Positions 11,601 to 24,870 of a stretch of DNA of 64,000 nt are shown in pieces. Position numbers and translations under genes: made by a program. The stretch is from assembly GCF_017562075.2 (NCBI RefSeq), contig NC_054082.1, forward strand, positions 9,191,050-9,255,049, given 5' to 3'. The DNA is from Anopheles merus. Lineage: Eukaryota; Arthropoda; Insecta; Diptera; Culicidae. Below the pieces are notes generated by a model. That model did not search any database. It worked only from the letters and a program-made list of their open reading frames with translations, and was not told the origin of the DNA. Each line of letters begins with the position of its first letter. Within the stretch, counting starts at the first letter, position 1.

Positions 11601-12902
11601 CTATGGCGCAAACCTAGAGGTTTTGGCGTGTGTGTGTCTGTGGTAAACGGGAAAGAAAACAGAATTGCGTACGCAGGCGAGTCATTGGATTTTTGCTTCC
11701 ACTTTTGCTGTGCATCGCCACGGAACGCGTTGATTGTGCCATCACGGGTTGGCTAGGATGAGACCGTCACTCCTCCCGAATGCTGAACTGCCGGTCGTAA
11801 TGGTATCTCGTGTGGCCTTTGCCTCTCCCGAACGTGCGTGATATTCTATCCCGTGTTCTGATTATCGCGACGATGAGTTTTCAGTTCTCGGTGGTAGACG
11901 GTGGTGTGGTATCCTTTTTCCTCTTCCTCCTTTGCTAACCGACGAACGCGCACACATTGACAGCATGATCGAAACGCTGAAGTTGGCAGGATTTTGTGTA
12001 AGTGGCTGCTTATAAAACCACAAATTTTCTTTATCGTTCAGGGGAAAAAGAGCAATCACACGCGTGTAGCACTTGTTCTTAATGGCACAAGTCGAGCAAG
12101 TGAGTCCTTCTTTGACATTTGATTTGAACGAAGCGTGATGCTAAACAGAATAAGTGATTTAAATTTAGAACGCTAACCAACAACAAAAACAGAACAAATA
12201 CCAAATGATAACAAAAGTGGTATTGTTCCTTTTGTCTGTTTTGTCTATTTTTAAAATCCCTATTGCCGTCCATTTTACGTATTTTCGACTGTCAATCGCG
12301 ATGCTTGGAAAGAGCTTGGCTTCCCACCGATAACGATAAGTGGCGCTGAGCGATTCCGGCTGCGATGTGCGATGGAAAGCGTGTCGAGCCGAGCGTCTCG
12401 TTTGTCACGTCAAAGCTCGAACGTCATGTCAAACCAGAGCCCAGAAGCTGGCAGCAGCTCCGGCACACGACCTCTTAAGGATCTCTTTCCCACCCATCTA
12501 CATAGCGGCACACCCAACCGAACGTTCTTTGTACCGCTGCGTACTGCGTGTATGCTATTGATTGCTTGTTTACGCCATTCCACTTGAATCGCTGTCATCG
12601 TGTCTTTCGCAAGTGCAATTAATCATGTCAAGATTCCTGTGTCATTAATTTTCACTTGTTCTTTCGGCTGCGGCTTGCTCGCTTTCCGGGTGTGTGGGGG
12701 GAGACGGCAGGAGGAAGTGCCTAACTTCTTCAACATATTTTCGACTATTGCAGCTGGACGGTGGTTGGGGAAGGGTAGTTGTGGGTGTTAAACAGCGCAT
12801 CTCCCAAGCCCGTACGAGGAAAATGATTTGGACGTGTGCGGCTGTTTGTGCGAACCACCCGGTGGCTCATCAACGTAAAAAAACATCGTTACATAATTTG
12901 CC

Positions 12903-12905
<3 letters not shown>
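8637..12905 (+). other. Intron, no supported exon
   Basis: Mixed-composition sequence with T-runs and short GT tracts (for example about 10743-10760 and 11187-11198). Several GTAAGT donor-like hexamers (8799, 10211, 11996) have no matching upstream acceptor and exon. A short Ser-rich frame at 12372 was considered and rejected. Confidence 0.35.
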
Positions 12906-12948
<43 letters not shown>

Positions 12949-12958
12949 GGGGGGGGGG
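12906..12958. repeat. (GT)20 followed by a G13 run
   Basis: A GT dinucleotide run of about 41 bases passes directly into a homopolymer of 13 G, then AGTGG. Such runs are length-unstable, so the exact count may vary with assembly. Confidence 0.9.
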
Positions 12959-13893
12959 AGTGGTTAGAACACGGGACAATGCAGCAGTGGTAGCAGAGTG
13001 TGTGCTCGTTGTTCGTGTTTCTTGTAACGAATCGGCCTGTTACGTTGTAGCACGCTGAAAAGACCCGGGTTACGTCCCCAGTTGGGATTTGCTGGTGGAC
13101 GATTGTCGCAGTGGTGGATTTTTACCAAACATAATGCGAAACTGTCAGCAGCGACCGAAGACTTGTTTTCCCGCGGGATAGGTTTTGCTCAAGTTGTCTC
13201 AGCGGGCTTGACGCCCTAAAAAAGGTGAAAGGATTCGCTTTTCCATAATATGATGTGAGATGGGATTGAGATGTTCCCGGTCGTATTTGTTAGCTGGGAT
13301 TGCCGATAGTGTGTCAGTGGTGGTGTAGTAAGAGTAGGTTGTGTTTTGGATACTGCTGTTAGAAATAAGCTAAATTTGGACTATTATTTGTGCGATACAC
13401 GAGAGAAATTTTTCATTTGTTACTGTTACTGAGCTAAAAGGAGCATTATGAGTCTTGCAATTATCAGTCTTTAAACGCAGTAAAACTTTGTACAAACTAA
13501 GTTTTTTCAGGATTTAGTCCCTATAAGAAAGACATCGCAAGCTTATCCATTAATTCACTTTGCTAAAGGGTTCCGTGGGCAGTCCTTGACATATTTGGAC
13601 AAAATTGTAAGGTTATCTTTACCACGCGATATCCTTTATTTATTTAGACCAAAAACGTATTAGATAGTTACTCATATCTCTCCTTAATATGAACTAAAAC
13701 ACTCAAAAATCGTTAATAAACAATTTTAAGCAACTTCTTCATTGTGAAGAACATACGACTTATTTCGCAACGATATTCACAATCTATTCCCGCACTGTTG
13801 TTGTTCCAAGGAACGCTTTACTGAGTGACGTGCCTGGCAAGCAAATTACACGGTTGGACAAATCTTAAAAATGAAAACAAAACACGTGTGTCG

Positions 13894-13913
13894 TCAGCAG
13901 CAGCAGCAGCAGC
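13894..13913. repeat. (CAG)n trinucleotide repeat
   Basis: About six CAG units in a non-coding context. Confidence 0.8.
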
Positions 13914-14127
13914 ATGTTTTAAAAAGCATGTCTTATCAGTATTTTATCCTTGCAAACGGTCCCCAACGGCAGGGAAAACGAATTGCAATCGATTCAAGCT
14001 CATCTAATTGAATCTGATAAAGCGAACTTATTATCACGAAATACACTTTGTTCTGTTGCCCTGTTTCTGGCACAGGCACTGCTGCTTTCCGTCAACAACT
14101 CAAGTTTTGTATTGCGTCACTGCATGC

Positions 14128-14149
14128 GCGTGTGTGTGTGTGTGTGTGT
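14128..14149. repeat. (GT)n microsatellite
   Basis: Eleven GT units preceded by TGCATGC. Confidence 0.85.
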
Positions 14150-15482
14150 TTCACTGTGTGGATTCGCATTCGTTTGCTTGCCGTGGCCATGATGTAGTGG
14201 CAGTTCGTTTGCTGTTGTTCCCAGTGTAATTGAATTTTATCACCACCGAACATAATTGCCTCTATATTGTCATCGTGCGAAAGAGTGTGCCCAGCCCACA
14301 AAGGAAAGGAGGACGGGAGGATGGGGGAAGGGCGATACCATTGGAGAGGAGAGAAGCCCGTGTACGGAGCTTAATGTTGAACGAGTGTTTGAATCTGGCT
14401 AATCCTAATTTAATTGAGACTGATGGCATGAAATGTGACCTCAGTCAACTAAAAGGCTTTCACGACCGGCTACTACTACTGCCCGGTACCGTTGCTGGTG
14501 TGTTAGTTTTAACTTTTTTTTGTTTTATTTTGGTGTGCAAGTCCCTTGCTGTAAGAAGCGTCAGCTTACTGACAGCTGCAGCAGTGGCTTCCTACTGGTG
14601 GTTTGATTTTTCTCCCTTTCGCTACAAAATATCACCAACCACTGCTGCTTCTGTGCGACTACCCGGCTCAGCTCGAGTGGTTTGCTGCACGTGGGCGTAA
14701 AAATCTCATAAAGCGAGAAAAGGATTATGTTGGAGATTTTGTTGTTGTTCCTGCCTTCAACAAAAAGTGGCGAAAATTACTTTGTTTAGGACTCGAAACC
14801 GTTGCTGGTCGCGTCGCTTCATATTCTCCACTATACGTATACGCGTGGGCGCTTAGGGAAGTATAACAGCCCCCTTTTACTTACTGCCTTATACCGTCCT
14901 TTCTGGTCGTTTGCTGATTGTTTGGCAGATAAGCTACCATCTGGCTGACGGCAACGGGAAAAGTGGCCGATCTTCCGATGGAATTTATGTTGCAGACGAG
15001 AGGGACAGTAGCGCACTGACAGGGCTGTTTCACACCGCTGTAAAAATAATTTGACTTTCGTCGAAACACTCCATTCAACCAGAACTGGGGGAGAGAGAAA
15101 AAGGAAAGATGAAAATTTAGATGGTCGTTTGCGGCAATGAACAAAAAAGGAAATGATTTACTCAATGCGCGGGTGTTTTTGTACGTGACATTTTCTAGAA
15201 ACTGTCCATTGTGTATGTGTGAAAAAGATGCTTTTTTTTCTTCAAGTTGTTTTTTTTCTGGTTAGCCAAGCTGGAATTGTCAAATCAGCTCTGTACAACA
15301 AGCAGGTTTAAAGATATATAGATAGAATCTGTACTGGATCATAAATATCGTGATGCAATCCAAATTCTGCCTTACTTTGCCACCATCTTGCTCCGGCAGT
15401 CATCTAATCTCTCCAAGGTCAATGTCTCCCAAGGTTAGCTCTGAGCAAACATTCGCAGGATGTTTGATTGCGAATGGCTCTC

Positions 15483-15508
15483 GTGTGTGTGTGTGTGTGT
15501 GTTTGTGT
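15483..15508. repeat. (GT)n microsatellite
   Basis: About 26 bases of GT with one T interruption near the right end. Confidence 0.85.
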
Positions 15509-16540
15509 GCTCTGTCTTACATAGCTCGCTGCTAATTTGATCGCACTTGACCCATAAAATCTAACAAGTACACTTTCGGTCGGCCACACTCAACAGTTTG
15601 GGCCCAATAATTGGCTGATCGCCAGCGGCTCTGTTTGAGCCTGTTTTTGGTGTCCAATTCTTGGCGCGCGATTGGCAACCACACTCTTGCATGCAAACGT
15701 GGCAGCCACGATGGTGTGCAAGCTTATTTTTGGCAACGATTGCTTGCGTAGGGTATGGGAGGATAAAAAAAAAAGTTAACAGTGCCTAGATCTATTATCC
15801 TTTTGGAGTTATTTCATTGGCAAATTGGTGTGGTGTCCCAGTTGTGAAATAAAATGATGTGAAATATTCAGGAATAGTTTTTCAAAGGGTCATTCAATTT
15901 TTAACAGTAGCTTCTCTGGTTGTTGTTCCGATTTTTTATCCATCAGGCATTTAGTCGCACAGAGAGTCTTTATATAGTAAAAAAACTCTTTATGATCTTT
16001 CGAGGAGGAAAGAACGAATTATTGTTGGGGAGTTTTTTATGGAGAATGCAAACGACTCATCAAAAACGTACGGTTCGAGTGTTGAAACCTATTTTGCAGC
16101 GAAAAATGTCCGCTTGAACAGACGCTTTTACATTTCTATGCAAACACATGCAATGCATTCTCAGAAGAAAAGAAGAAAAGGTTCTGGAGATGGTCGCATG
16201 CGGTAGAGTACTGTGGTGATGAAATCAGGTGTGAAAGATGATTACTTAAATCCCACTATACAAATCAGGCTTGCGGAACGTGTTTGCCTGCAGGGTATTG
16301 TGAATTTATCGGACACGGTATGTAAAAAAGGGGTGAAAAATCTATTTTAAAAATCGTTTAGTCTAACGAAAATGTCAGTTTAGCTTCCTCGTATAATACA
16401 GCACGTGCGTTTTTTTTGTATAACACAACACTACAATCTTTCAGGATATTTAAGTAAATTTTTGTTCTGAAGCTTTGTGATGCAACACATAAATTCATTA
16501 TGCCTACCAATGTTCAAACTATCGAGATATTCATACATTG

Positions 16541-16567
16541 CTCTTTCTTCTTTACTTTCAGGTGAGT
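16541..16567 (+). promoter_or_regulatory. Candidate recursive (zero-length exon) splice site
   Basis: A polypyrimidine tract ending TTCTTTACTTTCAG is followed with no intervening base by GTGAGT, so an excellent acceptor abuts an excellent donor at 16561/16562. This is the ratchet-point arrangement described in long Drosophila introns, where the intron is removed in steps and nothing is left in the mRNA. It lies in the roughly 17.5-kb interval between the donor at 2624 and the coding exon at 20185, and on the same strand. The motif is directly visible; its use is inferred. Confidence 0.5.
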
Positions 16568-16938
16568 GTACTTCAGACGAATCAGCCAGATTGTAGTGTC
16601 AGCTAAGTTGTAATGTACTTTTGATGTTTTGTTTAATGTAGGTGTGCTTTTTCTGTATGTTGTGTGCTATTGACCGATGTAGCATTTTTATTCTTGTTTT
16701 GTATCTTTCTACTTTCTATGGCATGATTTACGTTTATAATATTAGCATTTCACGTTTTGAGCCTGTTTCACTTGTTTCAATTCAACAACAAACATGTGAT
16801 TTTCATCTGTGAAACAGCTCAATTAATAAGATTAAAGTTTGCAACGCCAAAATAATAGATTTTAAAGTATCTATTACATTTAACTTTAAAGAGCATATTC
16901 TTAATCTAATTCAATCATTACAAATTATATGTTAAATA

Positions 16939-17031
16939 CAGTGGAACTCCTCATAACGAGTCCACTCCAACGACTCACTCGTTATGCAAAAAACTCGTTA
17001 TAAGAGGTACTCGTTATGAGGGGATCCACTG
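16939..17031. mobile_element. 93-bp MITE with TA target duplication, Tc1/mariner-pogo type
   Basis: The element starts CAGTGGAACTCCTCATAACG and ends TCGTTATGAGGGGATCCACTG. Its ends form imperfect inverted repeats of about 22 bp with 3 mismatches, and it is flanked by TA on both sides (16937-16938 and 17032-17033). CTCGTTAT or its complement recurs several times inside, so almost the whole element can fold. CAGTG ends with TA duplications are typical of pogo/Tigger-like non-autonomous elements. It carries no coding capacity. Confidence 0.7.
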
Positions 17032-18539
17032 TATGCCTTATCCTCCGTGCAAGTGTAAACGATTGATCGTATAATCTGACCTTTTGTTTTGCAACCATTT
17101 CACCACGATCGTGTAATGAGGCGGACAGAAACGACACATTATTAGCATGGAATATTGCACAATCAACTTCGCTAGGATACCGACAGCCTATGACCTACTC
17201 TGGCCTGGATTGCCTAAACTCACGCTCATTTAATTTTACCACGCTACCACCAACTACTGGTGCTTTTGAATCAATTTTCGTGGCACGTAACGATTGCAAA
17301 ACTCTCTTTCCCCCCATCGGTGCGCGATCGGTGTAAATATGTATGTTTGTACTTTTGTTTTACAGCTCTGTGTGGTATGTTTTCTTCTTTTCCTCGCTGT
17401 TTACTGGCACGAACCTTACACAAGCAAGCAATTTTTCGATCGAGTGATTGTGTTACCGTTTACACCTTTATATATATACATAAATATCTGTTGATTTCGT
17501 TCCCGTTTTGCGAGTCTGAATGTTTGTTTGAATTTTCTCGTGCAAAATTGATTGTAATATCTACCATTTGTTTACTGTAATGCAGATTTGAAGCTGTATG
17601 ATTTTTCTTACTAAACCTCCGTAGATCACTATTGTACATCTGAATTTACCAGCCACGTTGGTAAAGATAAATTTTGATCTAATGGTCTTTTTTTGTGTGT
17701 GTTTTGGTTTCTTTTTCTTCTCTTCTGATTATTTTTTGGATTCTCCTTTCTTTCAGGTTCACACAATTGGCTACCGATTAAGTTTGTGCTTTCGAACAGA
17801 AACGAAACTCCCTCCCGCCCCGCAAATTGCGAACCGTTTACGTTCTCTTTCGGCAAAAGCGCCTTTTTGTTTGTCACTCGCGGTTCCGTCTGACTTTGTA
17901 TCTTGTTTGAGTGTATTGTATTTTTATTTTAAATTCACCGAGACACATTCGCAATAAGTGTTCGGTCGGCATACTCGGCGTGATATGAGCATCGCACCTC
18001 GACGTCACATATTCATGCCATCCTTCGAAACATCACCTGTAATTTTGTTTTGTTGAGCAAAAAAAAAATCACCTTTCTTTCTTCTCCCCTCTTACTCACC
18101 TTCCGCATTCACAAACACTACCTCCGGTGAACTGAACACAGACACAGACCAAAAGCCATACCTCCAGTTGTGCACGAGCAAAAGTTGTGTGGCAAACGTT
18201 GATAGGGAAACGAGTTTTGTGGCCCGTTTCATCAGGCAAAGCGTTCAGTCCGCGACTGAATTTTCCAGTCAGCACCAGGCGCCTCCATCCGCGCCCCGGG
18301 CGATTCGTCTGCGGCTCTCACACACAAATGTACGTGTTTCATCCATTCTGCTCTTCTAAGCCTCTTTCTACCATTTCCGCATTTCCGCATTTTCTATTTT
18401 CTTCTTCATGTTTATGTTCCTTTTCCGCTCGTTACTTCGTTCTCGTTGGTTTCGTTAAGTTTCTTTCTCTATTATGCGCTGCTTTCCTTCCTCCTCCATT
18501 GTCTATTGCGTCATTATGCGTTTCATTGTGCGTGCGCGC

Positions 18540-18541
<2 letters not shown>

Positions 18542-18587
<46 letters not shown>
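18542..18587. repeat. (GT)23 microsatellite
   Basis: An uninterrupted GT run of 46 bases, among the longest dinucleotide runs in the window. Confidence 0.9.
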
Positions 18588-18588
<1 letters not shown>

Positions 18589-20046
18589 TATCGATGTCAG
18601 CATAAAGTTTATTGTTTCTTTCGCTATCAGTCGCTTTACGTCTCGTCAACACGTTCGTCTATAACTCTTTCTTTCTGCCATAATCTCGTTCACTCTTTAA
18701 AGATTCACGTTCATGTAATTCCGCAGGGTTGCATTATTTTTGTACTGTGTTGTGATGCTGTACTTTCGCCAACCGTGTTACTTTTGCTTTTCCGAAACGA
18801 TGCCCAATCAGGGTACCGTGTATTGCTTATTTAATTTGCTCTTTTCCAACTTGTGTTGCGGGTATCAGAGGGCATTCAATGTTTGGTAGAGCGCGTATCA
18901 TTGCTTTGCTCTTTTTTCCTTTATGTCCATGCTACTAAAACTTACCCGTCGAATGGTGGATTGTTTCTAAATTTAATAACTTCTTGGAACCAATAATTTG
19001 GTTTCTTGATAAAACGTCGCTATCAAAATTTAATTTAAATTTTCTATCTGTGTAGCTGAGACATAAAATATTGTTTCGACGGAAATGTAATTCGCTACAT
19101 TTCACATACAAACTTGTCTTTTTGTAAGGCGACTGTTTCTAGCTGCCACGCTGTTCATGCTTAAGTCGACATTACATAAAAAGAGTTTGCTGCAAAACCG
19201 CCTGAAGGTATGCAACGTGCGTTACGTTGATGTGCCGTACGGAGCGATCCATACTCGATATAGATGTAGTGGTCGTTCGGAAATTGCCTCGTTACTACTT
19301 ATTCAATGCGCTGGATGGTCGGAAACAATTCACAACAATCACTTTTGCCGTAATCGTCATCATTTAATCGACTTTCGCGCCAAATTTTCTTCAAAGTTAG
19401 GTCTAGTTCTCTCTAGAATTAGTGGAACGGTGGAATGCAGTGATGAGTTTTACTTTTTTCCTTATTGTTATTTCTTTCACATTATTGTTCTGCCAACGTA
19501 AGCCGTTATGTCAACGTGGCTCTTTTATTGGGGAAATACTATGGAATAAGTGTTACTTTTATTGGCAAACTTAGGTAATGAAATTGCCTTTGTTTGCCAT
19601 TCGAAGTTCAATTTCCTTTTACTCCAATGTCCACCCTTTCCAACTTTCCACATCTAGCAGTGTGCTTATCAGTTATGGATAAAAGTACAATAATTGGTCG
19701 ACAGTGATCATTGAACAACAACAACAAACCCTTTTCGTCAATTCCTAAAACAATTCGTTGGTTCAGTAATAAGAAACATTCAACGAGGTAAGCAACGTTA
19801 GTGCAGAAAAGCAGCGATCGCTCAAACCACTGCTCTCTTTGTATGTACGTTTCTCTACCACTCCCGTTTGGAACAGGACGCCGCGCTACCACGTGCTTGA
19901 TCTGCATGGAATTTGCTCACGCTTGCCGATGCTTGGTCGTTATCCGCTAAGCATCCCGCATCCCATCGCCTCGTTAACATATCCTCGGCCTCTTCCTGCG
20001 CATCCTCTGTCTGTGGCTCATCATCGCCATCTCCGATTAGCTTTTT

Positions 20047-20047
20047 T

Positions 20048-20079
<32 letters not shown>
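20047..20079. repeat. (GTC)11 trinucleotide repeat
   Basis: Eleven perfect GTC units just upstream of the coding exon. It reads Ser, Val or Arg on the plus strand and Thr, Asp or Arg on the minus strand. It is probably untranslated because the plus frame that joins the exon is closed by TAG at 20107-20109. Confidence 0.85.
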
Positions 20080-20184
20080 TTGTCGCCGTCGAGGACACTG
20101 TTGCGCTAGGCGAAGGGCACGCGCGCGAGACGGCCGTTTGCTGCAGCGTTCGCTTTCGCCACCGAACCCTCCGCCTCGGTCGCG

Positions 20185-20341
20185 ATGACAACGCCATCTC
20201 GTGACTGCTCGCCGAAGCAGCGCACCTTCAGTGGTGCCGGGTCGGGTGGCTTCAGCGCACACACTTCGTCCTCTTCGTCGCTTGCCTCGTCGACGGCCGG
20301 CAATGCGAACTCCATCGAATCGTCACTCTCGTTCGCTAGTG
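20185..20341 (+). CDS. N-terminal coding exon A of the large plus-strand gene (Ser-rich)
   Basis: ATG at 20185 opens a frame of 52 codons, MTTPSRDCSPKQRTF..., rich in Ser, Gly and Ala, ending at the donor AGTG|GTACGT (20341/20342) with one base of the next codon. That phase fits the acceptor at 21039. Joined, the protein reads ...[20 protein letters not shown] without a break in character. The frame stays open upstream of the ATG to 20110, so the exon may begin earlier, at acceptors ending 20109 or 20146, with this Met internal. Third codon positions are mostly G or C. No domain is recognised. SPKQRTFS resembles a phosphorylation-type site. The antisense strand is also open here with an acidic frame, so the strand call leans on the donor, on phase agreement with exon B and on smooth continuation. 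Confidence 0.55.
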
Positions 20342-22060
<1,719 letters not shown>

Positions 22061-22100
22061 TATAAAATACTGGATCACTGCGCGACAGTCTTGACACTCA
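22061..22100 (+). promoter_or_regulatory. Candidate core promoter (TATA box with initiator)
   Basis: TATAAAAT at 22061 lies in a GC-rich surround. It is followed at the expected distance by initiator-like CAGTC (22086-22090) and CTCATT (22097-22102). Another TATA-like motif, CTATTTATAGG, lies at about 22004. A possible donor, TCAAA|GTAAGT, lies at about 22818. It could be an internal promoter of the large gene. Evidence is motif-level only. Confidence 0.25.
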
Positions 22101-24790
22101 TTAGCACCGTTCGGCCGGTTTGCTGTGCGGCCCCGTTCTCGCAGCTTAAGTACACTCTTTTAATGGTCAACACGCGCTCGTGCTGTTGGTGGCGCACAGT
22201 GGCAGGCCGCAAACCGAAAGGAGGCCATTTCCGCAACCGGAAACCTGTGCCGGTGATGAGAGGGGAGAGGCATGACGGAGGGTACACACGCGGCGGTACA
22301 CTCGGAATTAACGCGTGCATTGATCGTCGATCCGGTTGCGTCGGCTAAAGCACGTGCGTTTTTGTGCTGGACTGCGATTCGCGAACGCACGCCACGGTAT
22401 AGGCGCGCAGCGTCATGCGTTCGATGCTATGGAGCGAGTTTGCATTTGCAGCTTTGGTTTACATGTGTCGTTGATCGATTGAAGTGTTTGTTTCTACTTC
22501 TTACTGAAATAATTAAGAGTGGTACTGTTGTTCGTTTTGCTGCTTTTATAACATAACCTTATCAGAAAGTAAAATGTCATTGCTCGCTGTGTTTCGTTAA
22601 CTAGCTTTTAGATGTTTTGTGACATTTTGGTGTACAACTTGCTCATACATTTACTGTCTGTAGCGCTTTGCTGCTGTTGTGTAGAATTGCTTTACGCAAT
22701 CGTTTCATGTTGTCAGCTAACCCTGCTTTACTTTTATATTCTGTAAGATGTGCATGCATGTTGTGATACGTTAAATATTAATATTAAAATATTACTAAAA
22801 AGATAGTGAAACTTCAAAGTAAGTATAATTGGAATTATTTAATAAATGTTTATTTAAAAGAATTTATTTCCAAATACATAAACAAACTACAGTCGTCCAT
22901 TTTGTGTCAACCCAGTAGTACTCTCGGAGCACTTCTGGTAACATTGATGCACTATTTCCCCAGGGGGAATCAAAAGGCAACCGGGCGGTACGAACAAACC
23001 TGCAAACAACGATGGTTGACCTTTAGCAACGAATGGGGACGTGTCGGTCCCACCGTCGGAATGTTTCCACAAAGTGGTGGTTCCTTCGGGATCGCGCAAC
23101 GGTTTATTGATCGGCGTGATTGAAATATCATTTTCAATTTATCCTGCAACCGAGCGGGCGGAATTGCGTACTTTCCTCACCGTGCTGTGGGGATGTGTTT
23201 TTAACCAATTTCACTCAATCAACCATCAGACTGTCCCTCCACACCGAGAGCGAGCGCTTGGTGCCAGAACGGTTTAAGCGCAAACGAATCGGGGCGAAAC
23301 ATTTTCGCATTCTTGCGGAAGCACGATTGCGAACGCACACCCTTTACCATCCCGCACATCGGCATGTGCGGTGAACGTGACTTGTCACATTTCGGTGCTG
23401 TCTGACATGTGTGTGCCTTCACGCGGAATTCGCCCCGTTTGCGGACAAAAACAAAAACCCGGAATCGAACGGCCGCATCCGGCGGGTGGGGGAGGCTTTC
23501 AATTCTTCTCTGTTTCGTTCTCTGTTGCAAATGAGCGCGAACGTGCGTGCGTATGGCCAGGTTGCGTGCCAAACGTCCGTACACACGATCCGGCCAAAGA
23601 TTATGCATATTAAATTAGCCGCGGGTCTCACGAATTTCGGCTCCCAAATTTTGACTCGCACAGCACACGGGTCGCCTTTTGATGGGTGAATGACGGTGCA
23701 TTTAAACTACCTGTGCTATCTGCATGTTAACCTGCAAAATGGATTCCCTTCTACCGTTGGGTGACGCAAGGGTGTTTTGACGCAGCGTGTAAGCAAACAA
23801 ACGAGCCCTGTGTGGCCGAGAGAGTGGCCCACGCGCGTAAGCATTCAATTTTTGAAACGATATTTACCAACAGCTCCCCAGCCCGATTGATTAGGGGGCG
23901 GACAGTGGTGCAGCAAACTCTAGCGATCACAAACATTGGGGCCTGTTTTGTCCGGTCCAAAACAGTCGACCCGTCGGTTGACGGGTGACGCATCAAAAAC
24001 CAAAATCGAAAACGCAATCCCGCTTGAAGAACAAAGTTCTCGCTACACTGGGTGAACGAAAGGTTGACTGTCACTTGGAGGGTAGACCACAGCGTGGACC
24101 GCCATCCCGGCCGGGGTGCAGACCTGTCTGTCATCTCCATTCGTGGTCGCGCTGGTAAAGGCTTGACCTTGCGTTACACAGAGCCCTTTTTATAACTCGG
24201 TTGCGGGTCAAAGCGGCTAAAGCTAAATTGTTCACTGGTGTTGACGGAAGTGATTTTTGTTGGGAGGCAAAAATACTCCGCTTTTTCGATTTGATACGAC
24301 GTGGTGAAGCACAGGGCTAAGTCAAGTTTGGCTTCTCTTGGTATCTCTTGATCATCAAATCCGAATGCCCTTTTCCAATGTCACACTCTCACGAACACGA
24401 TGAAGTAGATGGAAGGTCGAAGGGCTTTGCTTGGATGCGGTTCAGTGTTTTGTTGTTATGCTATTGTTATGGTGGGTATATCTGGCTTGACAGCTCTGTT
24501 TCCGTTATTTCCGTTTTCCGCAACGGTTTCTGCAGGTGAAGGACCTGTCCAAGCGAGGCAATCTAAAGTTTATTTGGACAAGGACGCACACGCGGATTCT
24601 ATTAAATTGAAACAAGGTAGTAAAAGCTCTATGGTTTTAAAGAAACTTCACAAGTAAAGTAGAATCCAAAATATTATTCTTTGATTTCTCTATTCAATAA
24701 ATCGGGTTAGCGTGTGTACATAATTGAAACGCGATCTTTAGCAGCAAGAGTTTAATATTTATTGCTATCTTCAAGCCCAAGTGTCTGTGT
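22101..24790 (+). other. Intron, GC-rich then mixed
   Basis: The parts at 22100-22420 and 22900-24180 are GC-rich, with several long chance frames on both strands, none with splice support. A small hairpin (ACCCGTC / GACGGGT, 23969-23986) is present. An 81-nt phase-symmetric frame bounded by TTTCTGCAG (ends 24535) and AACAAG|GTAGTA (24616/24617) is possible but AT-rich at third positions, so it was not called. Confidence 0.3.
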
Positions 24791-24870
24791 GGGTTCTGTG
24801 GTGTCATGCAAAATGGTTAGTCTGCCACTCGGCAGATTGTGAGATCGAATCTAATTTGGATCTCTACCGA
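24791..24870 (+). mobile_element. Decayed tRNA-like / SINE-head candidate
   Basis: An A-box-like TGGTTAG (24814) is followed by a perfect 6-bp hairpin TCTGCC-ACTC-GGCAGA and then a B-box-like GATCGAATC (24843-24851; one mismatch to GTTCGAATC). The order of D-arm, stem-loop and T-arm sequence is tRNA-like, but box spacing is about 16 bases short and no acceptor stem closes. That makes a tRNA-derived SINE remnant or tRNA pseudogene more likely than a gene. Confidence 0.3.

Larger units (their letters stand above)
12959..16535 (+). other. Intron, partly AT-rich
   Basis: The part at about 13350-13830 is AT-rich and structureless by eye. Microsatellites are listed separately. No exon with both good splice sites and coding bias is visible. 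Confidence 0.35.
17034..20184 (+). other. Intron (right end), possibly including untranslated exon sequence
   Basis: The left part is AT-rich intron. A strong acceptor-like tract, TCTCCTTTCTTTCAG, ends at 17756, but no convincing donor follows. A good donor, ACGAG|GTAAGC, lies at 19787/19788 without an obvious acceptor. From about 19830 the sequence becomes GC-rich and CpG-rich towards the coding exon at 20185. Plausible acceptors for that exon are TTTGCTGCAG (ends 20146) and GCGCTAG (ends 20109). Confidence 0.35.

Noticed and set aside
12372..12530. Ser-rich frame MESVSSRASRLSRQSSNVMSNQ... that resembles the style of the real exons
   Set aside because: No consensus donor follows in frame; the best is a weak TTCTTT|GTACCG. 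Third-position bias is only moderate and there is no clear upstream acceptor or promoter.
13039..13090. tRNA/SINE-like TTGTAGCACGCTG ... CCCGGGTTACGTCCCC
   Set aside because: The boxes are only about 23 bases apart and the B-box has three mismatches or an indel. No stems close, so it is too weak to call.
19855..20262. Minus-strand 135-codon frame with Thr11 and an acidic tail
   Set aside because: It crosses the (GTC)11 repeat. It is in a different frame from the acidic frame over exon A, and no minus-strand splice sites link them.
24536..24616. 81-nt phase-symmetric possible exon (TTTCTGCAG ... AACAAG|GTAGTA)
   Set aside because: The donor lacks the +5 G and third positions are AT-rich. No neighbouring exon of the right phase in the correct order requires it.
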